DNA from: Burkholderiales bacterium
GTDB taxonomy: Bacteria; Pseudomonadota; Gammaproteobacteria; Burkholderiales; Casimicrobiaceae
Assembly: GCA_031277215.1 (NCBI GenBank)
Contig: JAITMR010000027.1
Location: 1 to 42,570 of the forward strand
Length of the DNA stretch: 42,570 nucleotides
Reading direction: 5' to 3'
The notes under the pieces are model-generated. The model worked only from the letters and a program-made list of their open reading frames with translations, was not told the origin of the DNA and searched no databases. Position 1 is the stretch's first letter. Each line of letters begins with the position of its first letter. Made by a program: the position numbers and the translations under genes. Positions 1-7,285 of this stretch are shown piece by piece.

Positions 1-71
1 CGTGCGAAAAGGTATTCGATTTCAGAGCGGGAACAGTCGTTGAATTGCAGATAATGTCTGAGCGTGGTCAT
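1..71 (-). CDS. argF: Ornithine carbamoyltransferase, N-terminal fragment (cut by window edge)
   Basis: Reading the minus strand from an ATG at 71-69 gives an open frame that runs off the window start. Its 23 complete codons begin MTTLRHYLQFND and continue into an SEIEYLF stretch. This matches the usual start of ornithine carbamoyltransferases (RHxLQ..D followed by E.EYLF), which make citrulline from ornithine and carbamoyl phosphate in arginine synthesis. A good ribosome binding site, AGAGGA, lies a few bases upstream. Only about 7% of the usual 300-residue protein is inside the window, so the catalytic motifs cannot be checked. The identification rests on the N-terminal signature alone. Confidence 0.72.
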   Translation of the reverse strand, partial: MTTLRHYLQFNDCSRSEIEYLFA

Positions 72-130
72 GTTTTCCTCTACGATGAATCAACTTGTCG
101 AGCGTTGGGGATTCTAGCATGCAGATATAT

Positions 131-150
131 CAGGAATCAGGGATCAGCGG
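131..150 (+). repeat. Short GAATCAGGGATCAG-type repeat (family E)
   Basis: This is one of at least five intergenic copies of a GGRATCAG-type motif. The others are at 14757-14776, 29321-29347 (complement), 37329-37360 (complement) and 42271-42295 (degenerate). It lies in the argF/sulP gap just upstream of argF. Function unknown. Confidence 0.5.
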
Positions 151-174
151 TTGGCGGCTTGCATCTGACCGTCA

Positions 175-192
175 TTCCCGCGAAGGCGGGAA
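175..192. repeat. TTCCCGC...GCGGGAA hairpin repeat (family A, copy 1)
   Basis: TTCCCGC (175-181) and GCGGGAA (186-192) form a perfect 7-bp stem with a 4-base loop in the gap between the sulP stop and argF. The flanks (GTCA before, CCCAGTGTCTT after) match the other copies of the family near 36.5-37.2 and 38.9 kb. No T-run follows on either strand, so it is better called a dispersed palindromic repeat than a terminator. Confidence 0.75.
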
Positions 193-208
193 CCCAGTGT
201 CTTGCCCC

Positions 209-1966
209 CTACGCCTGTTCACTGATTCTTTTCAGCGCGGCTTCCAGATCGGGAACCAGATTTTCCCGCCCAAGTTCTTCGGTGAATCCGGTGCGTTCCA
301 TGTCGTTGAGAACGGCTTCTTCCGGGGCGCACAAAACAAGACAGCCCCCGCGTTTCTTCAGCATTTTATTCAGCGACAGCAATGAATCCATTCCGGTCGC
401 GTCGATATCGAGTATTTTCTGAATATCGAGCACGATGAATGTGGCCGTGTTGGTGCGTGGATCCATCAGCGGCTCGATTTTTCCGACAGCGCCGAAGAAC
501 AATGAGCCGCGTAATTTATAAGCGGAAACGTTGGGAGGCGCGTTGTCGAGCGGTTGGCGCTCGATGCGCGTCAAGTTGGAAACGCGAAAGATGTAGAAGA
601 TGACGGAAAGTGTCAGTCCGATTTCGATGGCCAGCGTTAAATCGAAGACAACCGTAACGAAGAAGGTTGTCAGCAGAATCACGCGGTCTTGCAACGAGAA
701 CCGGCGCATTTCGCGGAAGGCATGCCAGTCGCCCATGTTGAGCGCGACGACGATGAGTATGGCGCACAGCGCGGGCAGTGGGATGTGGCTGGCCAATGGT
801 GCGGCAACCAGCACGATGACAAGAAGCGTCAGCGCATGAATCATGCCGGCGATGGGGGTTTTTCCTCCGGCGCGGATATTGGTGGCGGTGCGGGCGATGG
901 CGCCTGTTGCCGGGATGCCTCCAAAAAACGGGACGACCATGTTGGCAATGCCCTGACCCATCAATTCCTGATTGGGATCGTGGCGGTCGTCGATTTGGGC
1001 ATCGGCGACACGGGCTGACAGCAACGACTCAATGGCGCCAAGCAGCGCGATGGTGACGGTCGGCGCGGCAAGTTTGCGCAGCGTTTCAAGAGAGATTTCC
1101 GGCCACTGAAATTCAGGAAAACCTTGCGGAATGCCGCCGCTGAAACGGCTGCCGATGGTTTCGACGGATAGCCCATGCGGGGTTAGCCATGCAACGATGA
1201 GCGACGCCAGAACCAACACGCCAATCGGCGCCGGAATGCGCATCAAAAACCGCCAGCCCCGGGTGGTATGCGTCATGGTTTTGTCGAAAACAGAGCGGGT
1301 TATTTTGAACATGTCGAGGCTATCGAGTTTTTCGCCGGGCTGTTTGCTTTCCTGAGCTTTGAGCGCGTCGCCGGAAGTCAGAATTCGTTTTGGCCAGAAC
1401 CAGATCACCAGCACGCAAACAGTGCTTAACACGATGGCTTGCCAATTGGTTTGATCGAGGTTCTGGGCGATGATGCGCAATTTTGTGAAAAACTCATCGG
1501 GCAAGGTGACGCTCAAGCCGAGGAAATCCTTGATTTGTGAAAGCATGATCAGCACGGCGATGCCGTTGGTGAAACCGATGACGATGCAAACAGGAATAAA
1601 ACGGATGAGTCCGCCCAGACGCATCACGCCCATAAAAAACAACAAAGCACCGGCGGCCATGGTACACAGCAGCAGATTGGCCAGTCCGTATTCGCTGATA
1701 ATGCCGTAAACAATCACGATGTACGCGCCGGTGGGGCCGCCGATCTGCACACGCGAGCCGCCAAACATCGAAATCAGAAAACCGGCAATGATGGCTGTGA
1801 AAATACCTGCTTGTGGCGTGACACCGGAAGCAATCGCAAAAGCCATGGCCAGCGGCAGAGCGACGATGCCAACCGTAATGCCGGCGCTCAGGTCTGCCTG
1901 AAACGTGGCACGGTTATAGCCGTCAAGACTTTTCAGAAAAGCGGGGCGAAAAAGATGGGTGAACAC
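209..1966 (-). CDS. SulP-family inorganic anion transporter with STAS domain
   Basis: The 585-residue protein is a SulP/SLC26-type secondary transporter of the inner membrane. Substrates in this family are sulfate, bicarbonate or other anions, and the sequence does not settle which. The N-terminus (AGITVGIVALPLAMAFAIASG) is the conserved SulP start of the transport domain. About a dozen hydrophobic segments fill residues 30-440. The cytoplasmic STAS domain occupies about 475-575, with VLDIQKILDIDATGMDSL as its core. The start is GTG at 1966. An in-frame TGA lies just upstream, so no longer start is possible, and no clear Shine-Dalgarno sequence precedes it. It lies 49 bases downstream of metG on the same strand and may be co-transcribed with it. 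Confidence 0.93.
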   Translation of the reverse strand: MFTHLFRPAFLKSLDGYNRATFQADLSAGITVGIVALPLAMAFAIASGVTPQAGIFTAIIAGFLISMFGGSRVQIGGPTGAYIVIVYGIISEYGLANLLLCTMAAGALLFFMGVMRLGGLIRFIPVCIVIGFTNGIAVLIMLSQIKDFLGLSVTLPDEFFTKLRIIAQNLDQTNWQAIVLSTVCVLVIWFWPKRILTSGDALKAQESKQPGEKLDSLDMFKITRSVFDKTMTHTTRGWRFLMRIPAPIGVLVLASLIVAWLTPHGLSVETIGSRFSGGIPQGFPEFQWPEISLETLRKLAAPTVTIALLGAIESLLSARVADAQIDDRHDPNQELMGQGIANMVVPFFGGIPATGAIARTATNIRAGGKTPIAGMIHALTLLVIVLVAAPLASHIPLPALCAILIVVALNMGDWHAFREMRRFSLQDRVILLTTFFVTVVFDLTLAIEIGLTLSVIFYIFRVSNLTRIERQPLDNAPPNVSAYKLRGSLFFGAVGKIEPLMDPRTNTATFIVLDIQKILDIDATGMDSLLSLNKMLKKRGGCLVLCAPEEAVLNDMERTGFTEELGRENLVPDLEAALKRISEQA

Positions 1967-2015
1967 GGGAGAGGTTGAAAATGTTCAGAGGGCAATGCTC
2001 GCCTTGAAATGGAGG

Positions 2016-4103
2016 TTACTTGATCTTCATCCCCGGTTGCGCGCCGCTATCCGGTTGCAGCAGGTAAATGCCGGGAGTTTCTCCAGAAGCGGCAAGCACC
2101 ATTCCTTCAGAGACGCCGAATTTCATTTTGCGCGGCGCCAGATTGGTGACGGCGGCAGTGAAACGACCAATCAATTGTTCCGGCGCATAGGCGTTTTTGA
2201 TACCGGCGAATACAGTACGCGGTGTGTCCTCACCGATGTCGAGGGTGAGTTTCAGCAATTTGTCGGAGCCTTCAACGGCTTCGGCATGAACGATTTTCGC
2301 TACGCGCAGATCGACTTTCGCAAAGTCGTCGATGGCGATGGTGGGAAGTGCCGGAGCGGTGCTGCTCTTTGCCGCAGGCGCAGGAGTGGATACTTTTTGC
2401 GCCTGCATTTCCAGCAGGCGATCAATGTGCTGTTTCGGGTCGATGCGGGACATCAAATGGGTGTAATCGTTGATGGTGTGACCGGCAGGCAGTGTCGTTG
2501 TGACTTCGCGCCAGTTTAACGGGGCGATATTCAAAAAGTGTTCGGCATCACTCGCAAGTTTCGGCAGGATCGGCTTTAAATACAATGTCAGCAACCGGAA
2601 GACTTCAAGCGCAACGGAACAGGTGTCGTGCAATGCTTCTCGTTCGGCGTCGTTGAGCGTGTCGAAGCGTTTGGCGAGTGTCCACGGCGCTTGCTGATCC
2701 CAGTAAGCGTTCATTTTGTCGGCAAGCTCCATGATGTTGCGCACGGCAGCGGAGAACTGGCGCTTGTCGTAGAGCGCGGAGATGGCGTTCGCCTGCTGCA
2801 ACGTTTCTTTCGCCATCGGCAGGGCGGCGAAACGTTTCCCGAGGCGATTGTCGAAATATTTTTTGAGAAACGTTGCGGTGCGGCTGGCGATATTGACGTA
2901 TTTTCCGATCATGTCGCTGTTGACGCGAGCAACAAAATCGTCAGGATTGAAATCAAGGTCTTCGACGCGATCGTTCAGTTTGGCGGCGAGGTAATAACGC
3001 AACCATTCGGGATTCAGCCCAAGGTCGAGATACAGTTCCGGGCTGATGCCAGTACCGCGTGATTTCGACATTTTTTCACCGGAGAAAGTGATGAAGCCAT
3101 GCACGAACACATTGTCCGGCACATGGTAGGGGTCGCCAGCAAATTTCAATACCGCCGGCCAGAACAGCGTATGGAAATAAATGATGTCTTTGCCGACAAA
3201 ATGGTATTGCTCGATGCCGGGGTCGCGCAGATAATCGTCAAGCGCAACGCCTTCTTGTCTCAATCGCGCTTTCAGGCTTGCAAGATAACCGATTGGCGCA
3301 TCGAGCCAGACGTAAAAGTATTTTCCCGGAGCGTCGGGGATTTCAATACCGAAATACGGCGCGTCACGCGAGATGTCCCAGTCAACGAGTTTGCTTTCGC
3401 CGCTCTCATCGCCGAGCCATTCGCGTATCTTGTTGCTGACTTCGCTTTGCAGCCGGTTGTTTTGTGTCCATTCGCGCAAGAACGCGAGGCATTGCGGATC
3501 GGACAGTTTGAAGAAGTAGTGTTCCGACGTTTTCAATACCGGCGCTGCGCCCGACAGGGTTGAATACGGGTTGACCAGTTCGGTCGCGTTGTAAACCGTG
3601 CTGCAATGTTCGCAGGCGTCGCCATACTGATCCTTGGCGCCGCATTTCGGGCATTCGCCTTTGATGTAACGGTCAGGAAGAAACATGCCTTTGACCGGAT
3701 CGTAAAATTGCTCAATGGTTTTCGGATAAATCAATCCACGCGCTTTGAGCTTTTGATAGATGTCGCAGGACAGTTCAGTGTTTTCCGGCGAATCCGTGCT
3801 GTGCCAATGGTCAAAACTGATCAGAAAGCCATCCAGACATTGGGGTCGGGTTGCGGCGATGCGAGCGACCAGCGCTTGCGGCGTGATGCCCTCGGCTTCG
3901 GCCTTGAGCATGATCGGCGCACCGTGCGTGTCGTCGGCGCAGACAAAATACAACTGATCCGCGTCAGTCAGTTGCAAGCGGACATGGCGCACCCAGATGT
4001 CGGCCTGGATGTATTCCATGATGTGGCCGATGTGAAAGGGACCGTTGGCGTAAGGCAGTGCGGTTGTTATAAACAGGCGGCGCGGGGGTTTTGCTGATGA
4101 CAT
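2016..4103 (-). CDS. metG: Methionyl-tRNA synthetase
   Basis: This cytoplasmic enzyme charges tRNA-Met. The 695-residue protein has the class I signature HIGH at residues 24-27 and KMSKS at 344-348. A zinc knuckle has cysteines at 151, 154, 164 and 167. A C-terminal OB-fold tRNA-binding domain runs from about 590 to 695 ([13 protein letters not shown]), which makes it the long, dimeric, E. coli-like form. Start ATG at 4103; the ribosome binding site is weak. A possible -10 box TAGAAT lies at 4144-4139, about 35 bases upstream. The neighbours are sulP downstream and the toxin-antitoxin patch upstream. All key motifs are intact. Confidence 0.98.
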   Translation of the reverse strand: MSSAKPPRRLFITTALPYANGPFHIGHIMEYIQADIWVRHVRLQLTDADQLYFVCADDTHGAPIMLKAEAEGITPQALVARIAATRPQCLDGFLISFDHWHSTDSPENTELSCDIYQKLKARGLIYPKTIEQFYDPVKGMFLPDRYIKGECPKCGAKDQYGDACEHCSTVYNATELVNPYSTLSGAAPVLKTSEHYFFKLSDPQCLAFLREWTQNNRLQSEVSNKIREWLGDESGESKLVDWDISRDAPYFGIEIPDAPGKYFYVWLDAPIGYLASLKARLRQEGVALDDYLRDPGIEQYHFVGKDIIYFHTLFWPAVLKFAGDPYHVPDNVFVHGFITFSGEKMSKSRGTGISPELYLDLGLNPEWLRYYLAAKLNDRVEDLDFNPDDFVARVNSDMIGKYVNIASRTATFLKKYFDNRLGKRFAALPMAKETLQQANAISALYDKRQFSAAVRNIMELADKMNAYWDQQAPWTLAKRFDTLNDAEREALHDTCSVALEVFRLLTLYLKPILPKLASDAEHFLNIAPLNWREVTTTLPAGHTINDYTHLMSRIDPKQHIDRLLEMQAQKVSTPAPAAKSSTAPALPTIAIDDFAKVDLRVAKIVHAEAVEGSDKLLKLTLDIGEDTPRTVFAGIKNAYAPEQLIGRFTAAVTNLAPRKMKFGVSEGMVLAASGETPGIYLLQPDSGAQPGMKIK

Positions 4104-4138
4104 AATCGGGTTTGTGGAAAAATAAGGCGTAACTTCCT

Positions 4139-4144
4139 ATTCTA
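4139..4144 (-). promoter_or_regulatory. Possible -10 box of metG
   Basis: TAGAAT on the minus strand lies about 35 bases before the metG ATG. No good -35 box is seen at the expected distance, so this is a weak call. Confidence 0.3.
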
Positions 4145-4260
4145 ACAAAGCAGAGCGTGATACCGGCTGATGAATAAACGATCAAACACACCACAAAGCC
4201 AATTATCCTGAAAACCTCGCGCACAAGCGTTGCTGCGGATTTCGACGTGGCGACACTGTT

Positions 4261-4318
4261 GAAACGTCTGCCTCTCCAGCGGCGCTGATACGGGTAAAAA
4301 CGGCTCAAGCGGTTGCAA
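4261..4318 (+). repeat. Direct repeat flanking the toxin-antitoxin pair, copy 1
   Basis: The core at 4285-4318 (starts CTGATACGGG, ends GGTTGCAA) is identical over 34 bases to 5011-5044. The preceding part (from GAAAC at 4261) also matches 4991-5010 with small gaps. The two copies are in the same orientation and bracket the toxin-antitoxin pair. The 317 bases from 4104 to 4420 otherwise hold only the metG and antitoxin promoter regions, and no gene is seen there. Confidence 0.85.
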
Positions 4319-4380
4319 ACTGCGGCATAACCGGTGGCCGGGGGCGTCGCCGAAAACTTGTGGTTCAATTCCCGCATATG

Positions 4381-4389
4381 TGCTAATGT
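4381..4389 (+). promoter_or_regulatory. Possible extended -10 promoter of the toxin-antitoxin pair
   Basis: TG-C-TAATGT is an extended -10-like box ending about 31 bases before the antitoxin ATG. An AGAAAGG ribosome binding site lies between them. The -35 region is unclear. Confidence 0.35.
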
Positions 4390-4420
4390 GGGTTTCTGTA
4401 ATGCCAAGAAAGGTTGTTCC

Positions 4421-4672
4421 ATGAGCCGCTTGACCATCGACATGACAGATCAGCAGCACCAAAGTCTAAAGGCGTTAGCCGCCTTGCAGGGCAAGACCAT
4501 CAAGCAATACGCACTGGAACGTTTATTTCCCGGTGATGCCGATGCCGATCAGGCTTGGCAGGCGTTGAAAACCTTGCTGGGCAACCGCATCAGCGATGGA
4601 CTTGCGGGGAAGGTGTCCACCAAGGATATTGGTGAAATCGTTGAAGAAGAACTCGCTGGGGATGGCGCTTGA
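4421..4672 (+). CDS. Type II antitoxin, ParD/RHH-like
   Basis: This 83-residue protein starts at the ATG at 4421. AGAAAGG at about 4406-4413 is a good ribosome binding site, so the upstream in-frame ATG at 4334 is rejected. The N-terminal RLTIDMTDQQHQSLKALA followed by GKTIKQYALERLF has the spacing of a ribbon-helix-helix DNA-binding fold. The acidic C-terminus (IGEIVEEELAGD) would wrap around the toxin. Its stop overlaps the toxin start (TTGA), which is the usual antitoxin-first arrangement with translational coupling. It is inferred to neutralise the ParE-like protein and to repress the operon. The exact antitoxin family is inferred from size, context and pattern. Confidence 0.85.
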   Translation: MSRLTIDMTDQQHQSLKALAALQGKTIKQYALERLFPGDADADQAWQALKTLLGNRISDGLAGKVSTKDIGEIVEEELAGDGA

Positions 4673-4977
4673 CAGCCTGGGTTCTTACGGCTGACGCCGA
4701 AGCCGATCTGCGCGACATCATCCGCTATACGCGCAAGGAATGGGGCGCCGTGCAAGTGCGCCGCTATATCGCCAAGCTGGAACTGGGCATCAACCGCCTT
4801 GCCGCTGGACAAGGCGCTTTCAAGGATGTGAGCGAACTCTATCCCGCACTGCGGATGGCGCATTGCGAACACCACTATCTCTTTTGCTTGCCGCGTGAGC
4901 GTGCGCCTGCGTTGGTGGTGGCCATTTTTCATGAGCGCATGGATTTGATGGCGCGATTGGCAGACAGGCTCGGATGA
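4669..4977 (+). CDS. ParE/RelE-superfamily toxin
   Basis: The 102-residue protein begins with a TTG codon at 4669 that overlaps the antitoxin stop. The N-terminus (WVLTADAEADLRDIIRYTRKEWG) is the classic ParE/RelE opening with its alpha-helical hairpin. The central FKDVSELYPALRMAHCEHHYLFC and the late VVAIFHERMDLMARL match the beta-sheet core of ParE-type toxins. ParE members poison DNA gyrase and RelE members cleave mRNA; the YTR..WG and FHERMDLMARL parts favour ParE. The pair sits between two direct repeats, which suggests a mobile or excisable cassette. No truncation is visible. Confidence 0.88.
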   Translation: MTAWVLTADAEADLRDIIRYTRKEWGAVQVRRYIAKLELGINRLAAGQGAFKDVSELYPALRMAHCEHHYLFCLPRERAPALVVAIFHERMDLMARLADRLG

Positions 4978-4990
4978 ATCAGACCTTCCT

Positions 4991-5044
4991 GAAACACCTG
5001 CCTCCAGTGACTGATACGGGTAAAAACGGCTCAAGCGGTTGCAA
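4991..5044 (+). repeat. Direct repeat flanking the toxin-antitoxin pair, copy 2
   Basis: This is the second copy of the repeat at 4261-4318, with 5011-5044 being the 34-base perfect core. Its right end overlaps the last codons and stop (5031-5033) of the minus-strand Xre-type gene, so the C-terminal residues of that protein are read from repeat sequence. Confidence 0.85.
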
Positions 5045-5366
5045 GCACAAGATGGCCGACCGGCTCGGACGCTGGGCGTATCTTGATTTCGATATCGTAG
5101 CCAAGGCGAGTCAGGCAATCCATTAACTTGCGCTCTGACAAGTTGGTGAAGTCGCCACGCATCATGCCCGACACTTTGGGTTGTGGAATCCCCATGCGTT
5201 TCGCCGCTTCTTGCTGTGTCAGGCCGAGTTTTTGTATCGCTTTCTTGATCTCAAACACCAGTCCGGATTTGATTTTGAGCTTTTCGGCGTCGGGCAGTTC
5301 AAGGTCGGCAAAGACATTGCCTGAACTTTGCTGAACTTCAATGCCATCAATGATTCGTTTTTGCAT
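5031..5366 (-). CDS. Xre-family helix-turn-helix regulator (HigA-like orphan antitoxin)
   Basis: About 111 residues are read from the ATG at 5366; an in-frame TTG at 5381 would add five residues. The helix-turn-helix is IQKLGLTQQEAAKRMGIPQ followed by KVSGMMRGDFTNLSERKLM, a Cro/C1-type fold. The N-terminal SSGNVFADLELPDAEKLKIKSG is typical of the small Xre proteins paired with HigB/Gp49-type toxins. Those toxins are normally encoded immediately upstream, but no toxin-like frame is seen between 5367 and 5598. It is therefore probably an orphan antitoxin or free-standing repressor. A promoter with an internal ACCT-N4-AGGT palindrome lies upstream, consistent with autorepression. The 3' end lies inside the direct repeat. 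Confidence 0.85.
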   Translation of the reverse strand: MQKRIIDGIEVQQSSGNVFADLELPDAEKLKIKSGLVFEIKKAIQKLGLTQQEAAKRMGIPQPKVSGMMRGDFTNLSERKLMDCLTRLGYDIEIKIRPASEPVGHLVLATA

Positions 5367-5420
5367 TTTTGCTGCTGCCAATCCATTCGAGTGGTTTTTC
5401 TTTGTCTTTCATGGGGGATT

Positions 5421-5448
5421 ATTTTATACCTTTTCAGGTAAACCGCAA
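5421..5448 (-). promoter_or_regulatory. Promoter and operator of the Xre-type gene
   Basis: On the minus strand, TTGCGG (5448-5443) and TAAAAT (5426-5421) form a sigma70-like promoter with a 16-base spacer. The spacer contains the palindrome ACCT-GAAA-AGGT (5439-5428), well placed for an autorepressor operator. Binding by the adjacent Xre protein is inferred. Confidence 0.5.
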
Positions 5449-5598
5449 GACGGCACAAAACGAAAGCAAGCATCCTGCCAGCAGACGATAAGCGGCATCC
5501 CCCATCACACTGAAGCAACCTCATCCAAGCTAGAATACGACATTTCGCGTTGCGCTTCCGCAGCGCCATGATGAACAAATTTGCAGCCTGGAGCCACC

Positions 5599-6687
5599 AT
5601 GACCTCAGTCGAAACCGATGTGCAATCGTGCTTGAAAACGCTAACCGACCCCAATACCGGTAAAGATTTTGTGACCGGAAAGAGCGTCAAGAAAGTGGCC
5701 GTCACAGATGGAGAAGTGCATGTCGATATCGAGTTGGGGTATCCGGCAGTCAGTCAGTTCGATGTGATACAGGAGCACATCGAGAACGCCCTGAAGCAAG
5801 TCGCCGGTGTCGACAAAGTGCGTGTTCATGTGCGTCAACGCATCATCGCTCACGTTGCGCAACAGGGGTTGAAACTGTTGCCCGGTGTGAAAAACGTGAT
5901 TGCGGTGGCTTCCGGGAAAGGGGGCGTGGGCAAATCGACGACGGCGGTGAATCTGGCGCTGGCGCTGGTTGCCGAAGGGGCGAAGGTCGGCATGCTTGAT
6001 GCGGACGTGTACGGACCGTCGCTGCCGACGATGTTGGGCGCCAACGGTTTGCCGCAATCGGAAGACGGAGAAACCATCGAGCCGCTCGAAGCCCACGGTA
6101 TGCAAGTAATGTCCATCGGCTTCATGATCGACGTTGACACGCCGATGGTGTGGCGCGGGCCGATGGCGACGCAGGCGCTTGATCAATTGCTGCGTCAGAC
6201 GAAATGGAACGATCTTGATTATCTGGTGGTCGACATGCCGCCAGGCACGGGCGATATTCAGTTGACGCTGGCGCAGAAAGTGCCGGTAACCGGCGCGGTG
6301 ATCGTCACCACACCGCAGGACATTGCGCTCATTGATGCACGCAAGGGTTATAAAATGTTTGAGAAAGTCGGCATTCCGGTTGTCGGGATCGTCGAAAACA
6401 TGAGCGTTCATACGTGCTCAAATTGCGGTCACACCGAACGCATTTTTGGCGAAGGCGGCGCTGCCAGAATGGGTGCTGATTACCAATTGCCGGTGTTGGG
6501 GGCGTTGCCGCTTGATTTGCACATTCGTGAGCAGGCCGATTCCGGGCAACCGACAGTCGTGAGCGATCCTGAAAGCAAGGCTGCGACCCTGTACAAGGAA
6601 ATCGCACGCAAAACGGCGGTGGCGATTGCCAGAAAAGCAGTGGATTTTTCGTCGAAATTTCCGAATATCGTTGTAAAAAATTCTTGA
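5599..6687 (+). CDS. apbC: Mrp/ApbC iron-sulfur cluster carrier ATPase
   Basis: The 362-residue cytoplasmic P-loop ATPase binds and delivers Fe-S clusters to apoproteins. Residues 1-80 are the MIP18/DUF59-like N-terminal domain. The deviant Walker A motif is [10 protein letters not shown] at 105-114, followed by [10 protein letters not shown] and the VDMPPGTGD motif. The cluster-binding CxxC is C273-C276 (HTCSNCGH). The ATG at 5599 is preferred because GGAG lies just upstream and the Mrp-type domain begins there; a TTG at 5581 in the same frame is less likely. It is followed after 25 bases by dcd on the same strand, a pairing common in betaproteobacteria. A weak -10-like TAGAAT is at 5531-5536. 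Confidence 0.96.
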   Translation: MTSVETDVQSCLKTLTDPNTGKDFVTGKSVKKVAVTDGEVHVDIELGYPAVSQFDVIQEHIENALKQVAGVDKVRVHVRQRIIAHVAQQGLKLLPGVKNVIAVASGKGGVGKSTTAVNLALALVAEGAKVGMLDADVYGPSLPTMLGANGLPQSEDGETIEPLEAHGMQVMSIGFMIDVDTPMVWRGPMATQALDQLLRQTKWNDLDYLVVDMPPGTGDIQLTLAQKVPVTGAVIVTTPQDIALIDARKGYKMFEKVGIPVVGIVENMSVHTCSNCGHTERIFGEGGAARMGADYQLPVLGALPLDLHIREQADSGQPTVVSDPESKAATLYKEIARKTAVAIARKAVDFSSKFPNIVVKNS

Positions 6688-6712
6688 GCGCCAACGTCGG
6701 CGGGAGATACGC

Positions 6713-7276
6713 ATGATCAAATCAGACAAATGGATTCGCCAGATGGCGTTGCAACACAAAATGATCGAACCGTTTGAGCCGGAACAAATACGGTACGTCA
6801 ACGGCGCACGCATCGTGTCGTATGGAACGTCGAGTTACGGTTACGATATTCGCTGCTCACGCGAATTCAAGATTTTCACCAACATCAATACAACCATCGT
6901 CGATCCAAAGCAATTCGACGAAAAATCGTTCGTCAATTTTGAAGGCGATGTTTGCATCATTCCGCCCAATTCGTTTGCGTTGGCAAGGACGGTCGAATAC
7001 TTCCGGATACCGCGCAATGTGCTGACCATTTGCCTCGGAAAATCGACCTACGCACGTTGCGGCATCATCGTCAACGTCACGCCGTTCGAACCGGAGTGGG
7101 AAGGATTTGTCACGCTGGAATTTTCAAACACCACGCCGTTGCCGGCCAAAATTTACGCCAACGAAGGTGTGGCGCAAGTGCTGTTCTTTGAATCTGACGA
7201 GGAATGTGAAACATCTTACAAGGATCGCGGCGGCAAATACCAGGGGCAAACAGGCGTGACGCTGCCGAAAATGTAG
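6713..7276 (+). CDS. dcd: dCTP deaminase
   Basis: The 187-residue enzyme converts dCTP to dUTP for thymidylate synthesis and acts as a homotrimer. Conserved features visible are [12 protein letters not shown] at 41-52, [11 protein letters not shown] at 109-119 with S111 and R115, and FVTLEFSN with the catalytic Glu at 136. The C-terminal [13 protein letters not shown] closes the active site in this family. The length is close to the E. coli enzyme (193). A GGGAG ribosome binding site precedes the ATG. It lies between apbC and the decarboxylase, with gaps of 25 and 9 bases, so the three are likely one transcript. Confidence 0.97.
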   Translation: MIKSDKWIRQMALQHKMIEPFEPEQIRYVNGARIVSYGTSSYGYDIRCSREFKIFTNINTTIVDPKQFDEKSFVNFEGDVCIIPPNSFALARTVEYFRIPRNVLTICLGKSTYARCGIIVNVTPFEPEWEGFVTLEFSNTTPLPAKIYANEGVAQVLFFESDEECETSYKDRGGKYQGQTGVTLPKM

Positions 7277-7285
7277 GAGAGTGAA

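Noticed and set aside
4358-4378. tRNA-like GGTTCAATTCCCGC text upstream of the antitoxin
   Set aside because: The would-be T-arm stem does not pair beyond two bases and no anticodon or acceptor arm is found.
4285-5044. Integron cassette with attC sites
   Set aside because: The flanking repeats lack the GTTRRRY core and the inverted structure of attC, and no integrase is in the window.
5219-5578. Toxin gene partner for the Xre protein in the overlapping minus-strand frame
   Set aside because: The translation shows no RelE/HigB features and overlaps the Xre gene out of frame.
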